From contig NZ_CP189882.1 in assembly GCF_052050035.1 (NCBI RefSeq), positions 744,001 to 808,000 of the forward strand: a stretch of DNA of 64,000 bases, written 5' to 3'. The translations under genes and the position numbers were made by a program. Source of the DNA: Symbiopectobacterium purcellii_A (GTDB taxonomy: Bacteria; Pseudomonadota; Gammaproteobacteria; Enterobacterales; Enterobacteriaceae). The notes under the pieces are model-generated. The model was given only the letters and a program-made list of their open reading frames with translations. It made no database searches and was not told where the DNA came from. Positions 21,353 to 31,552 of this stretch are shown here, piece by piece. Position 1 is the stretch's first letter. Every line of letters begins with the position of its first letter.

Positions 21353-22261
21353 TTAGAAATACCCTTGACGCTTTTTCAGTTCCATCGATCCGGCCTGATC
21401 CCGGTCAATGACGCGCCCTTGCCGTTCGCTGGTGGTCGAGATCAGCATCTCTTCAATAATTTCCGGCAGCGTCTGCGCGTGTGATTCCACCGCGCCGGTC
21501 AGCGGCCAGCAGCCGAGGGTACGGAAGCGCACCATACGCTGTTCGATAACCTCGCCCGGTTGCAGATCGATACGATCGTCATCCACCATCAGCAACATGC
21601 CATCACGCTCCAGCACCGGACGCGGGGCGGCCAGATAGAGCGGCACAATGTCAATATTTTCCAGATAAATGTATTGCCAGATATCCAGTTCCGTCCAGTT
21701 GGAGAGCGGAAACACGCGAATGCTTTCCCCTTTGTTAATCTGGCCGTTGTAGTTATGCCACAGCTCTGGGCGCTGATTTTTCGGGTCCCAGCGATGAAAC
21801 CGGTCACGGAAGGAGTAAATACGCTCTTTGGCGCGAGATTTCTCTTCATCACGTCGTGCCCCACCGAACGCGGCATCAAAGCCGTATTTATCCAGCGCCT
21901 GCTTCAACGCTTCGGTTTTCATGATATCGGTGTGTTTGGCACTGCCGTGTACAAACGGGTTAATCCCTAACGCTTCGCCTTGGGGGTTACGGTGCACCAG
22001 CAGTTCGCAACCATAGGCTTTCGCGGTGCGATCGCGGAAGTTATACATCTCACGAAACTTCCACCCGGTATCCACATGCAGCAGCGGAAACGGCAACGTG
22101 CCGGGGTAGAATGCCTTGCGCGCCAGATGCAGCATGACGGAAGAATCTTTACCAATGGAGTACATCATCACCGGATTACTGAATTCTGCCGCCACTTCGC
22201 GGATGATATGTATGCTTTCCGCTTCAAGCTGTCGCAGATGCGTCAGTCGTTTCTCGTCCAT
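21353..22261 (-). CDS. cysD: Sulfate adenylyltransferase subunit 2
   Basis: A 302-residue catalytic subunit of ATP sulfurylase (ATP + sulfate to APS), forming a complex with CysN. The PP-loop SIGKDSSVMLHLA is at about 36. The GGARRDEEKSRAKERI segment binds substrate. Length equals E. coli CysD. It starts 9 bp after cysG. Confidence 0.97.
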   Translation of the reverse strand: MDEKRLTHLRQLEAESIHIIREVAAEFSNPVMMYSIGKDSSVMLHLARKAFYPGTLPFPLLHVDTGWKFREMYNFRDRTAKAYGCELLVHRNPQGEALGINPFVHGSAKHTDIMKTEALKQALDKYGFDAAFGGARRDEEKSRAKERIYSFRDRFHRWDPKNQRPELWHNYNGQINKGESIRVFPLSNWTELDIWQYIYLENIDIVPLYLAAPRPVLERDGMLLMVDDDRIDLQPGEVIEQRMVRFRTLGCWPLTGAVESHAQTLPEIIEEMLISTTSERQGRVIDRDQAGSMELKKRQGYF

Positions 22262-22270
22262 AACCCTTCC

Positions 22271-23692
22271 TCAAGCCAAATTCACGAGCGCAGAACGTCC
22301 GGTTTGCCCGGTCTCCTGCGCCTGTAGACCAAACCAGTCGAGCTGATGGTGCAGTGCAACCACCTCGCCAATCACCAATAATGCCGGCGTCGGCGCCTGA
22401 TGCGCCAAGGCCTCCAACTGTGCCAGCGTGCCGATGTTCACGGACTGATCCGCTCGCGTACCACGGCTAATCACCGCCACTGGCGTATCCGGTGCACGCC
22501 CATGGGCGATCAATTGCTGGCTGATTTCCGCCGCTTTCACCGTGCCCATATAGATAGCGAGCGTCTGACGCCCCCGCGCCAGCGTGGACCAATCGAGCGC
22601 TTCCCCGTCGGGACGACAGTGCCCGGTAATAAACAGTACGCTTTGTGCGTAATCACGGTGGGTGAGCGGGATACCGGCATAAGCGGTAACGCCAGCCGCC
22701 GCCGTGATTCCCGGTACGATTTGGAAGGGAATCCCGGCTTTTGCCAGGTATTGCACTTCCTCACCGCCGCGTCCAAAGATAAACGGATCGCCGCCTTTCA
22801 GTCGCACCACGCGTTTACCGCTCGATGCCAACGTAAACAGCAGACGGTTGATCTCCCCCTGCGGCAATGAGTGTGCGGAGGCGCGCTTGCCGACGCAGAT
22901 TTTCTCCGCATCACGGCGCACCAACTCCAGAACTTCCGGGCTCACCAGATGGTCATAGAGCACCACATCCGCCAATTGGATAAGTTGTAAACCACGCAAG
23001 GTCAACAAACCGGCGTCTCCCGGCCCGGCGCCCACAAGCGCTACATCCCCCGGCACCTGCTGCGGTTGATCCAACTGCTGGCGCAGGGTTTCCTCAGCCA
23101 CCGCCTGTTGCCCGGCGGCTATCTGGTCAGCAAAAGGGCTATTAAACAGCCGCTCCCAAAACTGACGGCGCGCACGCATCGAATGAAACCGCTCTTTGAC
23201 GCGATCGCGCCATTCCCCTGCCACTCGGGCCATATCGCCCAAACTGGCAGGCAGCAATGCTTCCAGCTTCTCGCGCAGTAAACGCGCCAAAACCGGCGCT
23301 TGTCCGCCCGACGAAATCGCCACCACTAACGGCGAACGATCGACAATAGACGGAAAAATAAACGAGCATTTGGGCTGGTCATCCACCACGTTAACCAGGC
23401 GATAGCGCTGCTGCGCCGCTTGAGACACCGCCGCGTTCAACGCCACGTCATCGGTGGCGGCGATCACCAGGAAGGCCTTATCTACCTGTTCTGGGGAAAA
23501 CGCCTGAGCCAGCCAGTGCAACTGACCGGCGTTGTGCTTTGCCAATAGCGGCTCTGCCAGGGATTTGGCCACCACATGCACGTCGGCACCCGCACGCAAC
23601 AGCAAATCAATCTTGCGCGTTGCTACCTCACCACCGCCGACCACCAACACTACGCGCTGCTTCACGTCAGCGAACAAAGGGAGATAGTTCAC
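22271..23692 (-). CDS. cysG: Siroheme synthase (multifunctional)
   Basis: This 473-residue fusion makes siroheme, the cofactor of sulfite reductase. Residues 1-150 are precorrin-2 dehydrogenase/ferrochelatase (VVGGGEVATRKI nucleotide loop; CSFIFPSIVDRSP with the usual Ser). From about 215 it is uroporphyrinogen-III methyltransferase (VGAGPGDAGLLTLRG, VRLKGGDPFIFGRG). It leads the cysGDNC operon, an order common outside Escherichia, and links cofactor supply to sulfate activation. Confidence 0.96.
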   Translation of the reverse strand: MNYLPLFADVKQRVVLVVGGGEVATRKIDLLLRAGADVHVVAKSLAEPLLAKHNAGQLHWLAQAFSPEQVDKAFLVIAATDDVALNAAVSQAAQQRYRLVNVVDDQPKCSFIFPSIVDRSPLVVAISSGGQAPVLARLLREKLEALLPASLGDMARVAGEWRDRVKERFHSMRARRQFWERLFNSPFADQIAAGQQAVAEETLRQQLDQPQQVPGDVALVGAGPGDAGLLTLRGLQLIQLADVVLYDHLVSPEVLELVRRDAEKICVGKRASAHSLPQGEINRLLFTLASSGKRVVRLKGGDPFIFGRGGEEVQYLAKAGIPFQIVPGITAAAGVTAYAGIPLTHRDYAQSVLFITGHCRPDGEALDWSTLARGRQTLAIYMGTVKAAEISQQLIAHGRAPDTPVAVISRGTRADQSVNIGTLAQLEALAHQAPTPALLVIGEVVALHHQLDWFGLQAQETGQTGRSALVNLA

Positions 23693-23840
23693 AATCGCCT
23701 TAACAAAGTTAAAAATTGGATAAGTAGACTATACGGTGCTGTAGGAAGGGTTATGAAATGCCGAATTGGAATGATAAGTTCCGTAATGGAATAACAGCGG
23801 GGCAGGACGCGCAACTTAATGCTTATCGATTGATTTTGAT
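23693..23840 (-). promoter_or_regulatory. Putative cysG promoter region
   Basis: The minus strand has a TATAGT -10 candidate about 30 nt before the cysG start. Upstream are repeated ATTCC/GGAA motifs (TTATTCCATTACGG, TTATCATTCCAATTCGG, ATTTCATAA) spaced about 20 bp, reminiscent of CysB half-sites. CysB control of cysGDNC is expected from the pathway, but the sites are only a visual match. Confidence 0.35.
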
Positions 23841-23930
23841 GGGATTATAAAAATATATTTAGGCTCACACAGCGAGGATATCACCGCTGCGAGAAAAAAT
23901 TTCAGGTTGAGGGATTATGCGCCAAACCCA

Positions 23931-23957
23931 GTCAGGTCGGCCATCTCTGACCGACCT
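23931..23957. other. Hairpin after tail-fibre remnant
   Basis: An inverted repeat CAGGTCGG/CCGACCTG with a 10-11 nt loop lies just past the stop of the tail-fibre remnant. It lacks a clear U tract, so it is only a possible terminator. Confidence 0.35.
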
Positions 23958-24718
23958 GGGGGTCATTCACACTGGCGCTGAGGTTTCCAAAATAACGTCG
24001 CTTTCAACCTCATTGGGCACCGTTTCAACTACCGCCTTCTGTACTTCAACCTCCGGCATTTGTACCCGTACCGAGATAAAGGTGTCGTGCGGAATATCGA
24101 TCGGGTCGCCGTTGGCGTAGCCTTCAATCTCGTTACGTGCGACCACCGGCGCATCCGGGTGTGGCCGATGATAGGTTCGAATGACGATAGAGCCATCCGG
24201 GTTTATCTGCGACCTGCCCTCATCGCCGCCATAGTCCACCCACAGGCGCGGTAACTTGTTGCGGCACATCGGCACATCGATACCGCCCTCATCACCGCCC
24301 CAGGCGCGATCGGCATTCAGGCCCAAACAGCCGAAAATGCGGTACACGCCTTCGCTCAGGCGTTCGGTGGTGATGCCTTCGGCTTCGCTGGTGAGTTCGC
24401 TGGTGCCATCGGCAAATAGCTTCACTACCGGGCTTGCTGTTTTCCAGAAGCCGTTGGCGTCGGCTACGGCGTTAAGGCCTCTTGCCAAAATAGGTCGGTT
24501 GACGCCATCTCGCCTAACATATGCAAGTCTGCCAGCGGCGATAGTTATCCTTGCGCTACCATCTTCCGCGGCTTTGTTGAATAAATCAGAATTAGCCGAC
24601 AGGATGACTCCCTCTGCTACACCTGTTATCCGATCCTGACGCTGTGTGGCATACCCAACAACGTCATACGATTCAGCGCTTTGACCATCGCCATGGCTTC
24701 ACCCACCTGAGCATCGTA

Positions 24719-25598
24719 TAGCCAAGCGACTTAATTTTGATTACACCATATGGACTGAGAACAAACTCTCTGTATCGCAACCCATCTCTCTTTTTTTGCT
24801 TTTTGCTTGTGCCCATTTATGCTCAATTGGGTTAAGATCTGGCGAATATGTAGGCAAATACTCCACCATATACCCTGCATCGATGATGACTTGTTGAATA
24901 TTATGTTTTTTGTGAAAAGTGGCATTGTCCATCATGATTACACTGTTTTTAGGGAGTACTGGGATAAGGACTTGTGTGACCCAGGCATAGAAAACATCGC
25001 TGTTAATATTGATATCAAATAATCCGATAGCAAACAGCGTTGTGCCTAATAAAGCGCCGATAACATTTGTTCTTCCCCTAGCTCCCCAGTTCTTCAGGCC
25101 AAAACACCGTTGACCTTTTGGGGAATAGCCGTGAGTCCGTGGGGCATCGTGTGAAAAACCACTTTCATCAATAAAAACAATAGGTTTACCTTCTTTTTCA
25201 TACTGTTGTTTTTTTTGTTGAAATCCCTGCCGGGCGTTTTCGTCGGCTTTCGGATGACGTAGAGTTTTTTTTATAGGTCAATCCCAGCTTTTTAAGCGCT
25301 TGCCAAATGGCCTTCTGACAAACGCCAAAACGCTCTGCACGTTCTTTTTGGTAAGCATCTGGATATTGTTCAACATCTTTTATCAACTCGGATTTATCGA
25401 TCTTTCGCTGACGCGTGGTCGATGCTTTTGACTCTATTTGATTAATCCAACGCGATACAGAGGCAGGGCCAATCCGAAATTGCTTCGCTGTTTCTCGGAT
25501 ACTCAACCCTTCGTTTTTCCGTGTAGATATCACTTTACGTCTAAAATCAATTGAATAGCTCATTTAAATAATGTAATCAAAATTAAGTCGTTTAGCTA
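24719..25598 (-). mobile_element. IS630-type element, copy A (880 bp)
   Basis: Complete element with ends TAGCCAAGCGACTTAATTTTG and its near-inverse AAAATTAAGTCGTTTAGCTA, inserted at TA with TA duplicated (24717-24718 and 25599-25600). Both flanks are the IS903-type transposase, so this is a clean insertion. Confidence 0.95.
24741..25563 (-). CDS. IS630-family transposase, frameshifted two-frame gene (copy A)
   Basis: The first frame (25563-25198, 121 aa) has an N-terminal helix-turn-helix (SIRETAKQFRIGPASVSRWI). The second frame holds the DDE domain: FIDESGFSHD, IMMDNATFHKKH and SPDLNPIEHKW supply D, D and E. The frames join at an A8 run after the codons for LTY, where a one-base slip gives one protein of about 274 codons. 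This layout, identical in all four full copies, suggests programmed slippage rather than decay. Confidence 0.88.
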
Positions 25599-26618
25599 TA
25601 GTTACGCAGGCTCAGGTGGCCACCCAGCAAAGTTTTTATGCGGAACATCGCTGTTTCTGCCACTGAACGCCGGTGATAACCCACTTTCTTTTTCCACATA
25701 TCATTACTCCCGCTCAGACGCTGATTCGCCACCGCATGGTTACGTTCATAGTACTTGTCCGGCCAGTATTTCGCTCCGCTTCGCGGCGGGATAAGGGGCC
25801 TGATTTTCTTTCTCAGCAACGCATCGTGGCAGTAACGGGCGTCATAAGCACCGTCTGCTGACACTTCCCTGATTTTTCGGTGGGTTTGGTTAATCAGGCC
25901 CGGCAGTGCCTGCGCATCTGTCGTTCCGCTGAGCGATAAGTCGGCACAGATAATCTCATGCGTCGCACTGTCTGCTGCCAGATGAAGCTTGCGCCACACT
26001 CTTCGTCTGTCAGCCCCATGCTGCCTGACTTTCCATTCACCTTCGCCAAAGACCTTCAGACCGGTACTGTCGATGACCAGATGCGAGATTTCACCACGCG
26101 TTGGCGTTTTTATGCTGATACTGACGGTTTTTGCCCGCCGACTGACCAGAGAGTAGTCCGGGCAGCGCAGTGGCAGGCTCATCAGTGTAAAAACCGAGTC
26201 GACAAAGCCCTGTAATGCCCGGAGCGACAGGTTAAACACGCGCTTTATCATCAAAACCGTGGTAACAGCCATATCGGTGTAGTAAAGCGGCCGACCACGA
26301 CCTTCAGGCGAAGCACTGTCAGTCCATGCAGCGATGGCGGACTCATCAAGCCAGACCGTCAGGGAGCCGCGTTGTCTGAGTGCTTTGTTGTAGGTGGGCC
26401 AGTTGGTGATTTTAAACTTTTGCTTTGCCATGGGGAGCTGCTATCGGGAGCGATGATAGTGCTCTGATCCGGCGATCCCCTGAAAGTTCGATTTATTCAA
26501 CAAAGCCATCTTCCGCTAAAACCAGGCCGCTTCCTGATGTTGAATGCTGATTTGCGAAAGTGACGTCATATGTTGAATCTCCCTTGACAATGTACCAATG
26601 CGCCGTGTCATTGGCTTT

Positions 26619-26621
26619 TTA
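26619..26621 (-). other. In-frame ochre codon in tail-fibre gene
   Basis: Codons CGC GGT TAA AAA GCC AAT GAC ACG keep the same frame on both sides of TAA. It is therefore a point nonsense change and not a frameshift. Confidence 0.8.
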
Positions 26622-27422
26622 ACCGCGAATAAAACAGCTTACACTGTCATCAAGCGCCTTTATTTGTAAAGCCTCAGAACTTCTATTAAAGATTTTCTTA
26701 CCGCCGATCGTTTGGTCCATGCCTGTAGTCATTACCGTGTAGCCGCCCCATTGGAGCGAAGCGGCAACGATATTCATAGTCCCTTGGCCGATTGTCGCTG
26801 AGCCGCCAGAGGTAATCATGCGCACGTCATAATCGGAATCGTTGCCGCTGGTTTGGAAATCGATAAACGATGAACTAGCGGCATCTGTACGACCAATTTC
26901 TACGCCGGTATTTCCAGATGTTGGGCGTATGGTTAGATTTGTAGTATTAAGGGCACCTGTAAAGTTTTTTGTTCCGGTAAAGGTTTGTGCGGTATTTAAA
27001 GTTGCGAATTCGCACCATGTACCAACGGCGTTATTCTCTATTGTCCTGTAGCGAAACGACGGCGCGCTGTTTCTTACATCAACCCAAATTTGAGCACCGT
27101 AGGTGCTGGCTGGATTACCAAACAAGTTTTGCAGATAACCGCTGTTTGGCACGTCCGATTGCTGAGCCGTTCGGGCGTACCAAACGCCATTCACGCGAAA
27201 ATCAGAAGCAAGGGTTGCGTCGGGCAACACTTGTGAGTAATCGCGCCCAATACCGCCAGCTAAGCCAGCTACTAAGACATCGCCATTTGCAGCTGAATTT
27301 TGCGTTTGTTTTACAAGATTACCGCTTGTCCAATATTCACCCCATGCCGACCATGCATCGGTATTTGAGGCTTTATATCGGATAAATACTCTATTGCTGG
27401 CGTGGGTTGTATAACGTTGAAT

Positions 27423-27464
27423 AACACCAACACCAACACCAACACCAACACCAACACCAACACC
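27423..27464 (-). repeat. Hexanucleotide microsatellite (7 units) in tail-fibre gene
   Basis: Seven perfect tandem units of AACACC (GGTGTT on the coding strand) encode (Gly-Val)7. Gain or loss of units keeps the reading frame, so the length of this segment can vary without truncation. Confidence 0.95.
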
Positions 27465-28340
27465 ATTAGCCGCATTGTAAATAACCTCAAGGCTGCCCGC
27501 GCTCACTATTGGGTAGTGTCGGGCTAAGGTAGCGTTAGCAGTTGCCCCTTGATCCCATACGCCACGGTAGGCTTGCCCGAATATCGTATCGAGGTCAGCG
27601 GTCCCCAATGTTCCGCGAGCGCCGTACATGTCTGCTGGCGTTAGGTTTCGATCTGTCCAAATGTTATAACTCACATAGCCGTTTGCATCACCAGCTTGAA
27701 TTTTCACCCCACTTGTCGAAACTGACGGGCCTGCGGTCAATAGTGAGTAAGTCCCGTTAACTTTTGTAAACGCGCCCGAACCAAATCGAATAGTTGAAGC
27801 GTCAGTGTTTATCCCATCATTTCTAAATGAACGGGATGAATTTGCTAGCGCCCACGCGTGTACAGAAGCAGCGGTGGTCATAGATAAAGTTGCTTGGTCG
27901 TCTCGTGTCGGCACAAGACTGGCGCTATTCCAAATTTCAGAGCATACACCCCAAGCGCCACCGGCAAGAAAATATCTGATATAAACACGGGGCGAATTAT
28001 ACGGGAAATACATTTGATGAGCAGCAGTTAACCCATTTGCATTATTCGCAACAACCAGAAGTGAGCCAGCTACTAAAACTGGATAATTTCTAGCGGCTTT
28101 TGCATTCCCAGTAGAGTTTTGATACCAAACCCCGTCCTGCTCCCCAGTAATTGTATTTAAATCAACCGTGCCTAAACCGCCACGTTTTCGGTAGGTTGAC
28201 GTTAAATCAGCCCTTCCGGTCAGCGCTTCATCCCATGCCTTTTGCGAGCGAACGGTGACGGTCTGCCCATCTGGCGTGGTGAGAGTAACGTTCCCTGTTC
28301 CGGTTAATATATGCTGCCAACCTGATAGCTGCTGCTGGTA

Positions 28341-28432
28341 TAGCCAACCGACTTAAAAATGATTACAGCCGATGCCCTGATATGTGGCAAAGAAGCATAG
28401 CTGGCTGTTATCAAAATAATGTCGCTTAGCTA
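28341..28432. repeat. 92-bp IS630-type MITE, copy 1
   Basis: Begins TAGCCAACCGACTTAAAAATG and ends AATAATGTCGCTTAGCTA, flanked by TA on both sides. It carries the CAGCCGATG...TGTGGC subtype. It splits the tail-fibre frame between two Tyr codons with no loss of host sequence. Confidence 0.93.
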
Positions 28433-28684
28433 TAATAAGCCAGCGTTGATGCAAACTCATGGGCAAATTGCTCAACCGAAACAGCTGGTGAAGTGGGAAT
28501 GGCATAGGCTTTACCCGTTCCCGTTGTACCATTGAACGCCGATACCAGCGTTAATTGTGAATCGGATTGCACAGACTCAATTTCATAAATCTGAACAGTT
28601 GTCGCTACCGATGTAAAACTGGCCCACCTGCCGATGTAAATCTGACCCACCTAGGGTAAAAATGGCAGTTTTAAGGCACTGCCA

Positions 28685-29911
28685 ATGATGACATTGGAGA
28701 CCAGAGTGGAGATTCACGTTTTACACCGTCAAGGCATGTCCATCCGCGCCATCGCGCGGCAGCTTTCATGCTCCCGCGAGACCGTTCAACGATATATCCG
28801 TAGTCCACTACCGGTGGCTGACATGCGTTACAAGCCGCGTATGCCTACAACATGCAAGCTTGACCCGTTCAAGCCGTATGTTCTCGAGCGCGTTGCTGCT
28901 GCCAGACCACAGTGGATACCGGCCAGTGTGCTGCTGCGCGAGATAGGCCAACGGGGATATGATGGCGGCTATAGCATGCTTACCGCATTTCTACACCCCA
29001 TGAAGCAGCCCGTTACTGAGGCGGTCACGCGCTTTGAGACCGAACCCGGCGTACAGATGCAGGTTGATTTCACCATCGTCAGGCAGGGCCATAACCCGTT
29101 GCTGGCCTTCGTCGCTACGCTGGGCTGGAGCCGGGCGACTTTCGTCAAGTTCTACAGCAACCAGGAGTCCGCAGCCTGGTGTGACGGCATTGAGTCTGCA
29201 CTTAAGTTCTTTGGCGGAACTCCGCATCAGTTGCTGTTCGACAACGCCAAGGCCATCATTATTGAGCGTGATGTCTACGGGCCCGGCAAGCATCGCTGGA
29301 ACCCACAGCTTATGCAACTGGCTGAGAAGTATGACTTTACGCCTAAAGTTTGCCGTCCCTACCGCGCCAAGACTAAGGGTAAGGTCGAACGGGCTTTGTT
29401 GAATAATTTAAGATACTGATTTATATAAGCATTATAAAATTTCAACGACTAATTTTTCCTCTCGGAATGCTTTTTATTGTGCTAACTATTTGATTTGTCG
29501 TTCTAACAAAATACATTCTCTGTAAATGCATTCTAACTAAAGAAGATGTAAATCAAACGGTTAAATTATTCAACAAAGCCGGTCGAACGCTTCAACCATT
29601 ACCTCAAGAACAGCTTTGTTGTGCCGCTTGCCGCCACGTTTCGCCAGGCTGGGCTGATACTGGACGTCCCCGCGGCTAATGCACGCATTGGTGAGTGGTT
29701 GATCACCGTTGCCAAGACCCGTAAACATGGCACCACCGCTATTCCGCCTGAACAACGCATGCCGCGTGAGCGGGCTGCGTTGTTGCCATTGCCGAAGATA
29801 ACACTGGCATTGCCTCCACCGGTACCGGCGAGTTGCTCGCGCCCCATACCCACAGAGAGTCTCCAGCACCCGTTGGCTACGTATCAAGCGCTACTGGAGG
29901 TAGAAGCATGA
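28685..29911 (+). pseudogene. istA: IS21 transposase IstA, interrupted by MITE
   Basis: The N-terminal helix-turn-helix (SIRAIARQLSCSRETVQRYIR) and the DDE integrase core (QVDFTIVRQG, LLFDNAKAIII, RAKTKGKVER) are present. At 29392 a 189-bp MITE adds a stop after LLNNLRY. Excising it with one copy of the 9-bp duplication restores KGKVERFNHYLKNSF and the end at 29911, overlapping the istB start (GCATGA). Confidence 0.92.
29392..29580. repeat. 189-bp IS903-type MITE in istA
   Basis: The ends GGCTTTGTTGAATAATTTAA and TTAAATTATTCAACAAAGCC are inverted repeats. The 9-bp target duplication GGTCGAACG is at 29383-29391 and 29581-29589. It has no coding capacity. The terminal 16 bp match the IS903-type ends at 24570 and 26507. 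Confidence 0.95.
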
Positions 29912-30696
29912 ACCTCCAGCATGATCGTATCGCAGCGCTCTGCGAGCAGCTTAAGCTCGATAGATTACCGGCTGAGTGGCCCGCCGTTGCTCAGACGACG
30001 ATCGACAGCAACGGCACTCATGCCGACTTCCTTGAAGCTGCTTTACAGCTTCAGCATGATGGGCTGAACGAACGGCGCCGGCAGACTATTTTGCGTTTAT
30101 CAGGCCTACCGGTGATCAAGACGCTGGAGCAGTTTGATTTCGCCTTTGCGAGTGGCGTACCTCGCAGTCATATCCAGGAGTTGGCCGGGCTGGCGTTTAT
30201 CGAGCGTCAGGAGAACCTGGTCTTGCTGGGTCCGTCCGGGGTAGGTAAAACGCACCTGGCGACAGCACTCGGCTACAGAGCCGCGATGGCCGGAATGAGT
30301 ATTCGGTTCGTCACAGCCGCAGATCTGATGCTACAGCTGCTCGCATCACATCGTCAGGGGGAGTTAAAAAGCTATCTTAATCGCGTTGTGGGTAAGCCTA
30401 AGTTGTTGATCATAGATGAGGTTGGCTACCTTCCCTTCGGTAAAATGGAAGCCAATCTGTTCTTCCAGGTTATCGCTAAACGGTATGAGTCAGGCAGCGT
30501 AGTCCTGACCAGCAACCTGCCGTTTACCCAGTGGTCGGGGACATTCGGAGATGATGAAACGCTGACGGCGGCGATGCTGGATCGGCTGCTTCACCATGCG
30601 CATATCGCGCAAATCAGCGGTCAAAGCTATCGACTGAAAGATAAGCTGAAAAGCGGTCAGATCCAGAAGAAAACTAAAGCAGCTACGCTCGAGTAA
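29908..30696 (+). CDS. istB: IS21 helper ATPase IstB
   Basis: A 262-residue AAA+ ATPase that helps IstA choose and join targets. Walker A GPSGVGKTHLA is near 106 and Walker B LLIIDEVGYLP near 167. The start at 29908 overlaps the istA stop (ATGA), which suggests coupled translation. The protein is intact, though its partner istA is broken here. Confidence 0.93.
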   Translation: MNLQHDRIAALCEQLKLDRLPAEWPAVAQTTIDSNGTHADFLEAALQLQHDGLNERRRQTILRLSGLPVIKTLEQFDFAFASGVPRSHIQELAGLAFIERQENLVLLGPSGVGKTHLATALGYRAAMAGMSIRFVTAADLMLQLLASHRQGELKSYLNRVVGKPKLLIIDEVGYLPFGKMEANLFFQVIAKRYESGSVVLTSNLPFTQWSGTFGDDETLTAAMLDRLLHHAHIAQISGQSYRLKDKLKSGQIQKKTKAATLE

Positions 30697-30734
30697 TTCA
30701 AAGGGGGTGGGTCAGAATTCAATCGGTATTGACA

Positions 30735-31412
30735 ACTAAGAGCAACCTCACTGATACTCATGCCCTGACGCAGCAGCTCACGCGCTTTGCCGATACGGCG
30801 CTGCATCAGCCATGCCAGCGGCGGCATACCGGCTTCCTGATGAAAACTGTGCACCAGATGCGCCACGGTAATGTGTTCATCACGCGCCAACGCATCCAGA
30901 TTGGGCGGTTCTGCCAGGCAATCGAGTAAACGCGCCTTGATGCGTTTGACTCTGCCACCCTCGCTGACCATCTTTAACGGCGCAGAGCTGCCCATGTCGT
31001 TGTCCATCAATGCGGCCAGTAGCAGCACCAGCCGCTCCTGATACATCGCGCCATCGCCCGGCTCATCGCTGGGGCTTGCCAATAGTTTCAACTGTTGCGC
31101 CAGAACGGGAGTCTGTTGCACGCCTTGTGCAAACTGAAAGGCACGACCAAAGAAATGCTGAAACGCACCGGGTTGAACGTAGAGCGAGCCACATTGCCAG
31201 CGCCCATCGCTGTTATCACCGCTTTGTAGCTGATGCGGATTGTAGGTGGTCACCATCAGGGGATCGACATCAAAGGTGTTGCCATCCAGCCAGACATGCT
31301 CCACGCCGTTAAGATTGGCGCTAATCACATATTCATCATGAGTATGGCGTGGAAATCCGCCGGTATTTTCTAACAACGCCAGTTCAAACCAGCCATCACG
31401 ATAGGTGATCAT
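30735..31412 (-). pseudogene. AraC-family regulator, truncated by IS21
   Basis: The first 220 or so residues of an AraC/XylS regulator: an N-terminal cupin-type sensing domain (HTHDEYVISANLNGVEHVW) and the first helix-turn-helix (LDALARDEHITVAHLVHSFHQEAG, GMPPLAWLMQRRIGKARELL). The frame meets the IS21 end after GMSISEVALS, so the second DNA-binding helix is lost. It is probably non-functional and its target is unknown. Confidence 0.85.
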
Positions 31413-31498
31413 GGATCCACTTCCCCCCGAAACAGAAGAGTGACGGTAGCATTTTTCTCTGTGGGTTTACCAGCATGGCTCGCGGGATGACTAGGGAT

Positions 31499-31527
31499 AA
31501 AAAAACTCCATGCAAGCATGGGGTTTA
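31499..31527 (-). terminator. lysS terminator
   Basis: On the minus strand, CCCATGCTTGCATGG forms a hairpin followed by AGTTTTTTT, about 25 bp after the lysS stop. Confidence 0.85.
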
Positions 31528-31552
31528 TTACGCATCCGTCGTTCGAAGAAAC

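Larger units (their letters stand above)
24635..26431 (-). pseudogene. IS903-type transposase, split by IS630
   Basis: A DDE transposase (IS4/IS5-like fold). The N-terminal 279 codons (26431 to about 25599) include the HLVIDSTGLKVFGEGEW and CADLSLSGTTDAQ regions and end LRNY. After the IS630 the frame resumes as DAQVGEAMAMVKALNRM and ends HSVRIG*. Restored length is about 307 aa, as in IS903. The split makes this copy non-autonomous. Confidence 0.9.
24570..26507 (-). mobile_element. IS903-type element (IS5 family), interrupted by IS630
   Basis: Both ends carry GGCTTTGTTGAATAAATC inverted repeats and are flanked by the 9-bp duplication ATCTTCCGC (24561-24569 and 26508-26516), the hallmark of IS903. 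Subtracting the nested IS630 (24719-25598) and its TA leaves 1056 bp, as expected for IS903. The element sits in the tail-fibre gene. Confidence 0.95.
23967..28599 (-). pseudogene. Phage tail-fibre protein, multiply interrupted
   Basis: One reading frame can be followed through three elements once each insertion and its target duplication are removed. It is cut off at 28599 by an IS21, continues past a 92-bp MITE (28341-28432) as LAYY/QQQLSGWQ, and stays open to an in-frame TAA at 26619-26621 (after CFIRG). It then resumes (DTAHWYIVKGD), is split by an IS903-type element at 24570-26507 (LVLAED/GSARIT), and ends at 23967. The protein is rich in short repeated fibre modules (DQGATANATLARHYPI, TSGNLVKQTQNSA) typical of side tail fibres. 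A (GV)7 stretch is encoded by a hexanucleotide repeat. The 5' end and all other phage genes are missing, so this is an isolated prophage scrap beside cysG. Host specificity and phage type are unknown. Confidence 0.85.
28600..30734 (+). mobile_element. IS21-family element with nested MITE
   Basis: The ends TGTCGCTACCGATG (left) and CGGTATTGACA (right) are the imperfect inverted repeats beginning TGT. Two direct repeats of about 23 bp lie at the left end. It carries istA (broken by a 189-bp MITE) and istB. The left flank is the tail-fibre gene and the right flank a truncated araC gene, so sequence between them was lost or rearranged; I see no target duplication. Confidence 0.9.

Noticed and set aside
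24731..24925. Paired 64-codon frames repeated at each IS630 copy, apparently a conserved small gene
   Set aside because: One is the out-of-frame reading of the transposase C-terminus and the other is part of the DDE frame itself; they repeat because the IS repeats.
30735..31412. AraC-type gene as an intact regulator controlling lysS
   Set aside because: Its second helix-turn-helix is cut off by the IS21 end, and lysS has its own terminator and is cotranscribed with prfB.
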